64,000 nucleotides of DNA, taken from contig CAWCIV010000001.1 of NCBI GenBank assembly GCA_963795805.1, positions 558,001-622,000 of the forward strand, given 5' to 3'. The notes under the pieces were generated by a model, which worked only from the letters and a program-made list of their open reading frames with translations, was not told the origin of the DNA and searched no databases. Both the position numbers and the translations under genes were made by a program. Positions 8,231-16,173 of the stretch are shown here, in pieces; position 1 is the first letter of the stretch, and each line of letters starts with the position of its first letter. The DNA is from JALYYC01 sp963795805. GTDB lineage: Bacteria > Chloroflexota > Dormibacteria > CF-121.

Positions 8231-8794
8231 ATGAGATCCTCGACGAGCTCTCCGGCACTCGTGCGGCAGTGGGTCGGCGAGCGCACCGTCGCCTCGGACA
8301 TCGGGCTCGTCCTCGCCTTCAGCCTCCTGATCGGGTTGCTGGCGCATCTCGTCATCCCCCTGCCCTTCACGCCGGTGCCCGTGACCGGGCAGACCTTCGG
8401 TGTGCTGCTCACGGGCGCCGTCCTCGGCAGCCGTCTCGGCGTGGCGACGCTGCTCGCGTACGTCGTCGAGGGGACCGCGGGACTCCCGGTCTTCGCGGCC
8501 GGTACGCACGGACCGGCGACCTATGGATACCTGGCCGGGTTCGTGGCAGCGGCCTTCGTCGTCGGCTGGCTGGTCGAGCACGGCTGGGATCGCGAGGTCC
8601 CCCGCCTCCTCCTCGCGATGCTGGCCGGCGAGGTGGCCATTTACGTCTTCGGCCTGCTCTGGCTGGCGCGATTCGTCCCCACGTCGAAGCTGCTTGCCCT
8701 TGGGCTGTTTCCCTTCCTGTTGGGGGACGCGGTCAAGCTGTTGGCCGCGGCCCTCGCGGCGGGTGGTGGCCGGCGTCTCGCGCGGCGCGGATGA
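8231..8794 (+). CDS. bioY: BioY biotin transporter substrate-binding subunit
   Basis: Membrane S-component of an ECF or standalone biotin importer. The protein has about six hydrophobic segments. It carries the family's LPFTPVPVTGQTFGVLLTGA block and the GLPVFAAGTHGPATYGYLAGF block, which line the biotin site. It is 187 aa, normal for BioY. No EcfA or EcfT genes adjoin it, so it may share an energising module or work alone. Its stop overlaps the start of the NUDIX gene (ATGA). Confidence 0.9.
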   Translation: MRSSTSSPALVRQWVGERTVASDIGLVLAFSLLIGLLAHLVIPLPFTPVPVTGQTFGVLLTGAVLGSRLGVATLLAYVVEGTAGLPVFAAGTHGPATYGYLAGFVAAAFVVGWLVEHGWDREVPRLLLAMLAGEVAIYVFGLLWLARFVPTSKLLALGLFPFLLGDAVKLLAAALAAGGGRRLARRG

Positions 8795-9294
8795 TTCGAT
8801 ACTGCACAGATTGCGGCTCGAAGACGGCAACGCAGCTGGTTGACACGCACGAGCTCGACGTCTGTCCCGCCTGCAGCCGGATCTTCTTTCGTAACCCCAA
8901 GGTCGTCGTCACCGCATTGATCGAGGAAACCGGCCGCGTGCTCCTGGTCCTTCGGGACATCGAGCCCGGGCGCGGGTTGTGGGGAATGCCGGGAGGCTAT
9001 GTCGACTGGGACGAGCATCCGGAGGCGGCCATGATTCGCGAGTGTCAGGAAGAGACCGGCGCGGAGGTGTCGGCGGTGTCGCTGATCGGGGTTCATCACA
9101 TCCGGATGGGGGAGGAGGGACTCATCCTGCTGGCCTACCGCGCCCGGCTGCTGGGCGGCGAGGTCCGCGCCCGCGACGAGGTGCAGCAGGTCTCGTGGTT
9201 TCCACCGGACGCCCTCCCGCCGCTCGCATTCTCCAGTCATCGCGCCGTGCTCAAGGGTTGGTCAGAGGAACTCCTCGCCCGCGGGGTCGCCTGA
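8791..9294 (+). CDS. Zinc-ribbon NUDIX hydrolase
   Basis: Hydrolyses a nucleoside diphosphate derivative. An N-terminal zinc ribbon is formed by CTDCG and CPAC (residues about 5-29). It is followed by the NUDIX box GYVDWDEHPEAAMIRECQEE with the R-E-x-x-E-E core, where the expected leading glycine/glutamate pattern is partly changed (W-D-E). The layout resembles NudC-like ADP-ribose or NADH pyrophosphatases in a short version. It overlaps bioY by four bases and lies 5 bases before the adenosyltransferase gene. The substrate is unknown. Confidence 0.85.
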   Translation: MIRYCTDCGSKTATQLVDTHELDVCPACSRIFFRNPKVVVTALIEETGRVLLVLRDIEPGRGLWGMPGGYVDWDEHPEAAMIRECQEETGAEVSAVSLIGVHHIRMGEEGLILLAYRARLLGGEVRARDEVQQVSWFPPDALPPLAFSSHRAVLKGWSEELLARGVA

Positions 9295-9299
9295 CCCAG

Positions 9300-9923
9300 G
9301 TGCCCCGCACGAGCATCGTCACGAAAACCGGAGACAGCGGGGAAACCGGTCTCCTCTACGGCGGCCGGGTCTCGAAGGCGGACCCCCGCACCGAGGCCTA
9401 CGGGACCGTCGACGAGGCGATTTCCGCGCTCGGCATGGCGCGTGCCCTGATCCGCGATCGGGCGCGGCACGCGACCGTGCTGCGGGTCCAGAGCGAGTTG
9501 TTCACGGTCGGCGCGGAGCTGGCGACCGACGCCGGCGAGGTCGCGAACCTGGAGAAGCATTTCCTCACCGTGACCCCGGACTTCACGGCGCGGCTCGAGG
9601 AGGAGATCACGGACCTGGAGGCAAGTGTTGCCCTTCCCGACGCCTTTGTCATTCCGGGGGGAACCATGGCGGCGGCCGCCCTCGACGTCGCGCGCACGGT
9701 ACTACGCCGCGCCGAGCGGCGGATCGTCAGCCTGCCCCCGCAGCATTTCCCGGTGAGCCCGGAGCTGCTTCGCTACGTGAACCGGCTTTCGGACCTCGTC
9801 TTCATGCTGGCCCGCGCTGAGGAAGGCGCGGCCCTCAAACCGCTCACAGGACGGCGAGCGGTCCGCACTCCCCCAGCGCCAGCTCGATCTCGTCCCGCAC
9901 CCAGGCGTCGTCCTCCCGCCTGA
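9300..9923 (+). CDS. PduO-type cob(I)yrinic acid a,c-diamide adenosyltransferase
   Basis: Transfers the adenosyl group of ATP to cob(I)alamin to form coenzyme B12. The N-terminus TSIVTKTGDSGETGLLYGGR with RVSKADPR and the EAYGTVDEAISALG block form the ATP site. RTVLRRAERRIV and the YVNRLSDLVFMLAR helix are the C-terminal PduO signatures. The start is GTG 9300. The last roughly 27 residues (Pro/Arg-rich) run 80 bases into the convergent queG gene; the catalytic fold is complete before them. No other cobalamin genes are adjacent. Confidence 0.88.
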   Translation: MPRTSIVTKTGDSGETGLLYGGRVSKADPRTEAYGTVDEAISALGMARALIRDRARHATVLRVQSELFTVGAELATDAGEVANLEKHFLTVTPDFTARLEEEITDLEASVALPDAFVIPGGTMAAAALDVARTVLRRAERRIVSLPPQHFPVSPELLRYVNRLSDLVFMLARAEEGAALKPLTGRRAVRTPPAPARSRPAPRRRPPA

Positions 9924-10992
9924 AGGCGAGCTCGAGGCGGCGCCGCGCGGCGGTGCCGCCCAGCTGCCCGAGGGCCCAGGCGGCGTGGCCACGGAGAAGC
10001 CTCTCGTGGTCTGAGAGCGCCCCGACCAGTGCCGGCACGGAGGAGCGCTCGCCGGCATTTCCGAGCGCGATGCAGACGTTGCGAAGCAAGCCGGCACGGC
10101 GTGTCCGCCAGACGGCGCTGGCTCGAAAGCGTTCGCGGAAGCGCGCCTCGTCGAGGGTCAGCAATTCCTCGAGCCACGGCCGGCCGATGACCTGATGCGG
10201 GCCGAACGCCTCGAGGGCGGCCGAATCGGGCTCGGCGCGTCGCGGGTAGGCATTGACCGGGCACACCTCCTGGCAGAGGTCGCAGCCGAAGATCCAGTCC
10301 CCGATCAACGGTCGCATCTCGAGCGGGATGATGCCGTGATGCTCGATCGTCCAGAAGGAGATGCATTTCCGATTGTCCAGCACACCGGGCGCGACCAGTG
10401 CGCCGGTGGGACAGGCGCTGAGGCACGCCTGGCAACTGCCGCAGCTCTTCAGGGACGGTCCATCGCGGTCGAGTTCGGCGGACGTCACGATCTCCGAGAG
10501 CAGCACGTACGACCCGACCCCGGGGACGAGCAAGTTAGTGTTCTTCCCCAGCCAGCCCACGCCGGCGCGGGCTCCAGCAGCCCGGTCCAGCATCCACCCA
10601 TGGTCGACGTAGGTCTTGGCCTGGTGGCCGCGCGACCGCAGCATCTCCACCAGCGGCTGCATCCGCTCCGAGAGCACCGCGTGGTAGTCACGACCCAGCG
10701 CGTAGGCAGCGATCCGGCCGCGGGGACCGTCGCCATCCACCTCGGCGGCGGCCGGCGGCGCGTAGGGGAAGGCCAGCGCCACGATCGATTGGGCGGCCGG
10801 CGTGCGCTGCCTCGCGTCGGCGCTGGCGTGCACCCGCGCGGCGCTCCACCAGGGGAGCCCATCCATCTTTCCCTCGGCCGTGCGCGCCAGGGCGGCCGCC
10901 TCGGCCTCCTTGAACGGCTCGGCGCCGGTGGCGCCGGCGGCGACGAAGCCGAGTTCGCGAGAGCGGGTTTTGAGGTCGTCCGCAAGCGACAT
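9844..10992 (-). CDS. queG: Epoxyqueuosine reductase QueG
   Basis: Performs the last step of queuosine synthesis in tRNA, reducing epoxyqueuosine with a cobalamin and two [4Fe-4S] clusters. The cluster motifs are CGSCQACLSACPTGAL and, with the second set, CDLCQEVCPVNAYPRR. YVDHGWMLDRAAGARAGVGW is the conserved substrate/cobalamin region. A C-terminal run of HEAT-like repeats (VPALVGALSDHERLLRGHAA) matches longer QueG proteins. It converges on, and overlaps, the cobalamin adenosyltransferase gene. Only 35 bases separate its start from the divergent operon at 11028, and these contain the inverted repeat CCTAG/CTAGG (10999-11003, 11015-11019). Confidence 0.92.
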   Translation of the reverse strand: MSLADDLKTRSRELGFVAAGATGAEPFKEAEAAALARTAEGKMDGLPWWSAARVHASADARQRTPAAQSIVALAFPYAPPAAAEVDGDGPRGRIAAYALGRDYHAVLSERMQPLVEMLRSRGHQAKTYVDHGWMLDRAAGARAGVGWLGKNTNLLVPGVGSYVLLSEIVTSAELDRDGPSLKSCGSCQACLSACPTGALVAPGVLDNRKCISFWTIEHHGIIPLEMRPLIGDWIFGCDLCQEVCPVNAYPRRAEPDSAALEAFGPHQVIGRPWLEELLTLDEARFRERFRASAVWRTRRAGLLRNVCIALGNAGERSSVPALVGALSDHERLLRGHAAWALGQLGGTAARRRLELAFRREDDAWVRDEIELALGECGPLAVL

Positions 10993-11027
10993 TCGACACC
11001 TAGCTTATTCAGGACTAGGATGGAAGC

Positions 11028-11282
11028 GTGCAGGGGAGCGCGGTGTGGAAGGAGTTGCAGCTCCTACTGAGCCTGAACCTACCCGACACCGCCTTTTACG
11101 TCTGGGAAGGGACCGCCACGTGCTGCCGCTGTGACGCGCAGCATCTGGTCATCGGCGCTCCAACCGAGCAGTCCGCCCGGCAGCTGGTCCACGCCTATCT
11201 GCCGGTCGTCCGCCGCACGCTCGAAGCCATTCCCGATGCCCCCAAGCGGGTATCGGTGGTCGTCGCCGCCGGTGGCCGATAG
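11028..11282 (+). CDS. Orphan DnaA N-terminal domain-like small protein
   Basis: This 84-aa protein resembles domain I of DnaA, which mediates self-association and binding of DnaB helicase and regulators. The pattern is an early V-W-K-E-L helix, then AFYVW in the place of the s-F-x-x-W motif, then the strand HLVIGAP and the helix SARQLVHAYLPVVRRTL. AAA+ and DNA-binding domains are absent, so it cannot act as an initiator. The start is GTG 11028, with GTG 11043 as an alternative. Its stop overlaps the acylphosphatase start, making it the first gene of the trp operon. Family assignment is by eye. Confidence 0.55.
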   Translation: MQGSAVWKELQLLLSLNLPDTAFYVWEGTATCCRCDAQHLVIGAPTEQSARQLVHAYLPVVRRTLEAIPDAPKRVSVVVAAGGR

Positions 11283-11562
11283 CGCCGATCGGCGCCGCCT
11301 CAAGGCGGAAATTCTCGGCGAGGTGCAGGGTGTCGGGTTTCGTATGTTCGCCCAGTCGGAGGCGCGTCGCCATGCCCTGCATGGCCACGTCCGCAACCGC
11401 CACGATGGCGCGGTCGAGGTCGAAGCCGAGGGGCCGGCTGCCGAGCTGGACCGATTCCTCGACGCGCTGCGACGCGGTCCATGGATGGCGCGAGTCCAGG
11501 ACGTCCGCGTGACATGGTCGCCCTATCGCGGTGACCTCGGACCCTTCGGCGTGAGAGGATGA
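11272..11562 (+). CDS. Acylphosphatase
   Basis: Hydrolyses acyl phosphates such as carbamoyl phosphate. The GEVQGVGFRMFAQSEARRHA segment holds the catalytic Arg of the V-Q-G-V-x-F-R loop, and HGHVRNRHDGAVEVEAEG holds the catalytic Asn. The remainder forms the expected small ferredoxin-like fold of about 96 aa. GTG 11272 is chosen because it begins just before the first strand. It overlaps the preceding gene by 11 bases and ends 4 bases before the aminotransferase. Confidence 0.88.
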   Translation: MADSADRRRLKAEILGEVQGVGFRMFAQSEARRHALHGHVRNRHDGAVEVEAEGPAAELDRFLDALRRGPWMARVQDVRVTWSPYRGDLGPFGVRG

Positions 11563-11566
11563 CAGT

Positions 11567-12748
11567 ATGAAATTCGCGCGTCGCATGGACGAGATCGGCA
11601 CGGAGACCGCGTTCGAGGTGCTGGCCAAGGCGCGCAAGCTCGAGGCTCAGGGCCGCAGCATCGTCCACCTCGAAATTGGCGAGCCCGATTTTCCGACGCC
11701 GCCAAACATCGTCGAGGCGGCCGAGCGCGCCATCCACGACGGCTACACGCATTACACGCCTGCCGGCGGCCTGATGCCGGCGCGGCAGGCGGTCGCCGAC
11801 TGGATCCGCCGCTGGTACGAGGTCGAGGTCACGCCCGAGCAGGTGGTGATGGTCCCCGGATCGAAGAACGTCTTGCTCTTCACCATGCTCGCCCTCGTCG
11901 ACTCGGGTGACGAGGTCATCATTCCGGATCCCGGCTACGCGATCTATGGCTCGGCCGCCGTCCTCGCCGGCGGGACGACGGTCCCGATCGCTCTGCGCGA
12001 ACGGAACCAGTTCCGCATCGACATCGAGGAGCTGGAGTCAAAGATCACCAAGCGCACCAAGCTGCTCGTGATCAACTCGCCGCACAATCCCACCGGGGGC
12101 GTGCTCTCCACCCGCGACCTCGAGCAGATCGCCGAGCTCGCCATGAAGCACGACTTCTACGTGCTGAGCGATGAGGTCTACGGGCAGATCACCTACGACG
12201 GGCATCACAGCTCGATCCTGACGGTGCCCGGCATGGTCGAGCGGACCATCTACTCCGACGGGCTCAGCAAGGCCTACGCCATGTGCGGCTGGCGGCTGGG
12301 CTTCGCGGTCTCACCGCTGCCGCTCGCGCAGAAGATGGAGACATTGATGATCAACAGCAGCTCTTGCGCCGCGGCGTTCACACAGATGGCGGCAATCGAG
12401 GCGCTCTCCTCGCCACGGTCCGACCGCGCGGTTGAGGAGATGGTCGCGGAGTTCAAGCGCCGGCGCGACGTCGTCGTCGAGCGGCTCAACGCGCTGCCGG
12501 GGGTCACCTGTCATAAACCGCTCGGCGCCTTCTACGTGTTTCCGAACATCACGCAGACGGGCCAGGACGAGCGGGTGCTGGCCGACCGCATGCTCAACGA
12601 GGGGGGTGTCGCGGTGCTGGCCGGGAGTACCTTCGGGAAGGAGGGCAAAGGCTATCTCCGGCTCTCCTATGCCAACTCGATCGACCAGATCGAAGAGGGC
12701 GTCAAGCGAATGAAGGGAGTCCTCGAGAAGACCGCCGCCCGAGCCTAG
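11567..12748 (+). CDS. PLP-dependent class I/II aminotransferase (aspartate aminotransferase type)
   Basis: Moves an amino group between an amino acid and a 2-oxo acid. Fold type I features are clear: IGEPDFPTPP and THYTPAGGLMPARQAV near the N-terminus, the INSPHNPTGGV loop, the Asp in VLSDEVYG, and the PLP lysine in SDGLSKAYAMCGWRLGF. A conserved C-terminal Arg lies in YLRLSYANS. It is full length at 393 aa. It sits directly in front of trpC with a 2-base gap, so it is co-transcribed with tryptophan synthesis. It could act on aspartate, aromatic or branched substrates. Confidence 0.9.
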   Translation: MKFARRMDEIGTETAFEVLAKARKLEAQGRSIVHLEIGEPDFPTPPNIVEAAERAIHDGYTHYTPAGGLMPARQAVADWIRRWYEVEVTPEQVVMVPGSKNVLLFTMLALVDSGDEVIIPDPGYAIYGSAAVLAGGTTVPIALRERNQFRIDIEELESKITKRTKLLVINSPHNPTGGVLSTRDLEQIAELAMKHDFYVLSDEVYGQITYDGHHSSILTVPGMVERTIYSDGLSKAYAMCGWRLGFAVSPLPLAQKMETLMINSSSCAAAFTQMAAIEALSSPRSDRAVEEMVAEFKRRRDVVVERLNALPGVTCHKPLGAFYVFPNITQTGQDERVLADRMLNEGGVAVLAGSTFGKEGKGYLRLSYANSIDQIEEGVKRMKGVLEKTAARA

Positions 12749-12750
12749 CC

Positions 12751-13542
12751 GTGGCCACGCAGGCGGCCCCTATCCTCGACCGGATCGTCGAGTCACGGCG
12801 CGCCGCCGTCGCCACGTTGAAAGCGGCCGGCTCCGGCCCGGCGCTAGAGGCGCGAGCGCGCTCGGCACCGTCGCCACGCGATTTCCGCGCCGCCATCACG
12901 ACCGCCGGGGTCGCTCTGATTGCCGAGTGCAAGCAGCGCTCGCCGTCGGGCGGTCTCCTGCAGGCGGACTACGACCCGGCGCGGCTGGCGCGGCGCTACG
13001 AAGCCGGTGGCGCCGCGGCGATCTCGGTATTGACCGAGCCGGCCTTCTTCGGCGGCTCGCCCGCGGACCTCCGCGCGGTGCGTGCCGCGGTCGATTGTCC
13101 CCTGCTTTGCAAGGACTTCATCATCGACCCCCTCCAGCTCGTCGAGGCCCGGGCGGCCGGAGCCGACGCGGTGCTGCTGATCGTCGCGGTGCTCGACGAT
13201 GCCAGCCTGGCCGCGCTGCATGCCGCCGCGGTCGCGCTCGGCATGCAAGCGCTGGTCGAGGTCCACAGCGCGCCCGAGGTGGCGCGGGCGCTCGCCCTGC
13301 GCGCGGCGATGATCGGCATCAACAACCGCGACCTGACCCGGATGAGAACCGATCGCGACACGACCGGGCGACTTCGCCCGCTCGTCCCTGCCGGCCAAGC
13401 GATCGTGAGCGAGAGCGGGATCCAGCGGCGCGAGGACGTGGTGGCGCTCGGGCGGATCGGGGTCGACGCGGTGCTGGTCGGCGAAGCGCTGCTGCGAGCC
13501 GGTGATCTGGACGCAAAGCTCCGCGAGCTGACCGGTCGATGA
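12751..13542 (+). CDS. trpC: Indole-3-glycerol phosphate synthase
   Basis: Closes the ring of CdRP to indole-3-glycerol phosphate in tryptophan synthesis. The (beta/alpha)8 barrel shows IAECKQRSPSGGLLQADYDP (catalytic Glu and Lys), LLCKDFIIDPLQLVEARAAG (second catalytic Lys), GMQALVEVHSAPEV (Glu), IGINNRDL and VSESGIQ. The start is GTG 12751. Its last four bases overlap trpF. No trpE, trpG or trpD is in the window, so anthranilate synthesis must be encoded elsewhere. Confidence 0.95.
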   Translation: MATQAAPILDRIVESRRAAVATLKAAGSGPALEARARSAPSPRDFRAAITTAGVALIAECKQRSPSGGLLQADYDPARLARRYEAGGAAAISVLTEPAFFGGSPADLRAVRAAVDCPLLCKDFIIDPLQLVEARAAGADAVLLIVAVLDDASLAALHAAAVALGMQALVEVHSAPEVARALALRAAMIGINNRDLTRMRTDRDTTGRLRPLVPAGQAIVSESGIQRREDVVALGRIGVDAVLVGEALLRAGDLDAKLRELTGR

Positions 13543-14153
13543 CGAAGATCAAGATCTGTGGCAACACCCGGCCGGAAGACGTCGAGCTCGCCCTCGAACT
13601 CGGCGTCGGCCTTCTGGGCTTCATCTTCACACGCAGCAAGCGGCGGCTGACGATCGAGGACGGTCGCGCCCTGACGGCAGACATTCCGCCGGCGGTCGAG
13701 CGGGTGGGCGTCTTTCTCGACGAGCCGCCGGAAGAGATCGCTCGCGTGGTCGAGGCCTGCTCGCTGAGCGCGATCCAGGTCTACCGGCCGCTTCGGGCCG
13801 AAGATCGCGCCCTGGGCGTCGGGCTACTTCCGGCGGTGCGCGTCAAGGATGGTGACGAGCTTCGGCAACTGCGCTTCGAGCCGGGTGATCATCCGTTGCT
13901 CGACACCTGGGCGCCCGATGTGGTCGGTGGAACCGGCCGTCGGTGGAACTGGCCGGAGGCGTTTCCGCTGGCACGCCGCTACCCGCTCGCCGTCTCCGGC
14001 GGGTTGAACGCGGACAATGTCGGCCAGGCGATCGACGAGGTCAAGCCCTGGGCCGTGGACGTTTGCAGCGGGGTCGAGCGGGAGCCCGGCTTAAAGGACC
14101 CGGTCAAGCTGCGGGCCTTCGTGATGGCCGTTCGCGACGCGGACCGGCGATGA
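13539..14153 (+). CDS. trpF: Phosphoribosylanthranilate isomerase
   Basis: Isomerises N-(5-phosphoribosyl)anthranilate to CdRP. The KIKICGNT start contains the catalytic Cys. GLLGFIF and LLDTWAPDVVGGTGRRWNW (catalytic Asp and phosphate loop) follow. VSGGLNADNV and VDVCSGVEREPGLKD complete the phosphate-binding end; Cys replaces the more usual Ser in the V-D-V-s-S-G-V-E block. It overlaps trpC and trpB by four bases on each side, an arrangement that couples translation. Confidence 0.95.
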   Translation: MTKIKICGNTRPEDVELALELGVGLLGFIFTRSKRRLTIEDGRALTADIPPAVERVGVFLDEPPEEIARVVEACSLSAIQVYRPLRAEDRALGVGLLPAVRVKDGDELRQLRFEPGDHPLLDTWAPDVVGGTGRRWNWPEAFPLARRYPLAVSGGLNADNVGQAIDEVKPWAVDVCSGVEREPGLKDPVKLRAFVMAVRDADRR

Positions 14154-15349
14154 GCCAGTTACCGATCCCGGGCGGGCCCGACGAGCGAGGTCGGTTCGGC
14201 GCCTACGGCGGCCAGTTCATCCCCGAAACACTGATGGCCGCGGTTACCGAGTTGGCCGCGGCGTTCATGGCGGCGCGCGAGGACGACACATTCGGGCACG
14301 AACTCGACGGCCTCGCCCGGAGCTTCACGGGCCGCCCGACCCCAATCTATGCCGCGACCCGGTTGACCGAGGTGGCTGGCGGCGCACAGATCTGGTTCAA
14401 GCGGGAGGACCTCTGCCACACCGGTGCGCACAAGATCAACAACGCGCTTGGCCAGGTGCTGCTCGCCCGGCGCATGGGCAAGCGACGCATCATCGCGGAG
14501 ACGGGCGCCGGGCAACATGGCGTCGCGGTCGCCACGGTTTGCGCCAAGTTCGGGCTCGAGTGTGTCGTCTACATGGGCATCGACGACATGGCCCGTCAGG
14601 CGATCAACGTCTATAAGATGCGCCTGCTGGGGGCCACCGTGACCCCGGTCTCGGGTGGCAGCCGGACGCTCAAGGACGCCACCAACGAGGCGATCCGGGA
14701 CTGGGTGACGAACGTTGCCACCACGCACTACATCATCGGCTCGGCAGTGGGCCCGCATCCCTATCCGATCATGGTGCGGGAGTTCCAGTCTGTGATCGGC
14801 CGCGAGGCGCGCCAGCAGATGCTGGCCGAAACCGGCCGTTTGCCGACCGCGGTGGTCGCCTGCGTCGGCGGCGGCAGCAATGCGATCGGAATCTTCGCCC
14901 CGTTCTATGACGATCCGGTCCGGCTGATCGGCGTCGAGGCGGCCGGTCGCGGCCTGAAGAGCGGGGCGCACGCCGCCTCGATGGTGGCGGGCAAGCCCGG
15001 CGTGCTGCACGGCTCCTTCAGCTACCTGCTGCAGGACGATGATGGCCAGGTGCTCGCCACGCACTCGATCTCCGCCGGACTCGACTACCCGGGCGTCGGT
15101 CCCGAGCACGCGTACCTACAGGATCAGGAGCGGGCGGAGTATACCAGCATCACGGACGCCGAGGCGCTTGCCGCCTTCCATCAGTGCTCGCAGCTCGAGG
15201 GGATCATTCCGGCGCTCGAGAGCGCGCACGCCTTGGCCCACGGGATGCGCCTGGCCCCGAGGCTGTCGTCCGATGACCTGCTGCTCGTCAACCTCTCCGG
15301 CCGCGGCGACAAGGACCTCGACATCGTCAGGGCCGCGACGCCCGAGTGA
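14150..15349 (+). CDS. trpB: Tryptophan synthase beta chain
   Basis: Condenses indole with serine using PLP. GRFGAYGGQFIPETLM is the usual N-terminus. LCHTGAHKINNALGQ holds the PLP lysine, AETGAGQHGVA the catalytic Glu, and CVGGGSNAIG the phosphate loop. LVNLSGRGDKDLD closes the protein. At 399 aa it is the TrpB1 type that partners TrpA. ATG 14150 overlaps the trpF stop, and the trpB stop overlaps the trpA start. Longer upstream extensions in frame run inside trpF and are not used. Confidence 0.96.
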   Translation: MSQLPIPGGPDERGRFGAYGGQFIPETLMAAVTELAAAFMAAREDDTFGHELDGLARSFTGRPTPIYAATRLTEVAGGAQIWFKREDLCHTGAHKINNALGQVLLARRMGKRRIIAETGAGQHGVAVATVCAKFGLECVVYMGIDDMARQAINVYKMRLLGATVTPVSGGSRTLKDATNEAIRDWVTNVATTHYIIGSAVGPHPYPIMVREFQSVIGREARQQMLAETGRLPTAVVACVGGGSNAIGIFAPFYDDPVRLIGVEAAGRGLKSGAHAASMVAGKPGVLHGSFSYLLQDDDGQVLATHSISAGLDYPGVGPEHAYLQDQERAEYTSITDAEALAAFHQCSQLEGIIPALESAHALAHGMRLAPRLSSDDLLLVNLSGRGDKDLDIVRAATPE

Positions 15350-16137
15350 GCCGCATCGAGGCCGCCTTTGCGACGCTGCGCGAGGAGCGTCGCCTGGCCT
15401 TGATCGCGTACCTGACGGTTGGCTTTCCACGCCTGGACCAGACGCCCGAGCTGGTGCGGACGGCGGCGGCGTCCGGCGCCGACCTGATCGAGCTCGGCAT
15501 CCCGTTCTCAGACCCGCTCGCCGACGGCCGCACCATCCAGGCTGCCTCGCAGCAAGCGCTTGGCAACGGAGTGACGGTCGCCCGCGCGCTCGAGGCCGCG
15601 GCGGCGGCCAGGCGACTGACGCAGGTGCCGATCCTCTTCATGACCTATGTCAATCCGATCCTTGCCTACGGTCTGGCCGGCTTCTGCGGCGCCGCCGCAG
15701 CCGCCGGGATCGATGGCCTGATCGTCCCCGACCTGCCACCGGCCGAGGCCGGCGAGTTGCGCCGATGTGCCGCCGCCGCGGACCTCGGCCTGGTCTTCTT
15801 CGTCGCGCCGACCAGCAGCCCGGCCGCCATCGCGGCCGCCTGTGAAGCCTCGACCGCCTTCGTCTATTGCGTCGCGCTGACCGGCGTCACCGGCGCTCGC
15901 CAGGCCCTCGACCCGGTGGTCATCCCGTTGGTCGCGACCGTTCGCCGGATGACAACGCTGCCGATCGTGGTTGGATTTGGCCTTTCGCGGGCGGAGCACC
16001 TGGAGGCGCTCGAGGGCCAAGCGGATGGGGCGATCATCGCCAGCGCGCTGCTGGATGCCATCGGACAAGCCCCGGACGACGCCTCGGGCCAGGTCGCCCG
16101 CTTCCTGGAACCCCTCCGGCGCCGGCCCCACCGGTAG
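15346..16137 (+). CDS. trpA: Tryptophan synthase alpha chain
   Basis: Cleaves indole-3-glycerol phosphate to indole and glyceraldehyde-3-phosphate, passing indole to TrpB. The catalytic Glu and Asp are in LIELGIPFSDPLADGRTIQ. FMTYVNPIL and LIVPDLPPAEA line the site, and CVALTGVTGAR and VVGFGLSRAEH bind the phosphate. The start is GTG 15346, overlapping trpB. It is the last gene of the operon that opens at 11028. A 36-base gap with a stem-loop separates it from the sigma factor gene. Confidence 0.95.
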   Translation: MSRIEAAFATLREERRLALIAYLTVGFPRLDQTPELVRTAAASGADLIELGIPFSDPLADGRTIQAASQQALGNGVTVARALEAAAAARRLTQVPILFMTYVNPILAYGLAGFCGAAAAAGIDGLIVPDLPPAEAGELRRCAAAADLGLVFFVAPTSSPAAIAAACEASTAFVYCVALTGVTGARQALDPVVIPLVATVRRMTTLPIVVGFGLSRAEHLEALEGQADGAIIASALLDAIGQAPDDASGQVARFLEPLRRRPHR

Positions 16138-16154
16138 ACAGATTCGACCCCACT

Positions 16155-16171
16155 CCAGCGTCACACGCTGG
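16155..16171 (+). promoter_or_regulatory. Stem-loop between trpA and the sigma factor gene
   Basis: CCAGCGT (16155-16161) and ACGCTGG (16165-16171) form a perfect 7-bp stem with a CAC loop. The right arm runs into the GGGG (16170-16173) that directly precedes ATG 16174 of the sigma gene. It has no T-run. It could end or attenuate trp operon transcripts, or reduce ribosome access to the sigma factor message. Confidence 0.4.
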
Positions 16172-16173
16172 GG

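Noticed and set aside
10993..11027. A trp leader peptide/attenuator or T-box before the trp operon
   Set aside because: Only 35 bases separate queG from the operon, with no Trp-rich short frame and no T-box-like sequence.
13943..14149. A longer N-terminus for trpB
   Set aside because: The extra codons lie inside trpF in another frame and are not TrpB-like; ATG 14150 gives the standard N-terminus.
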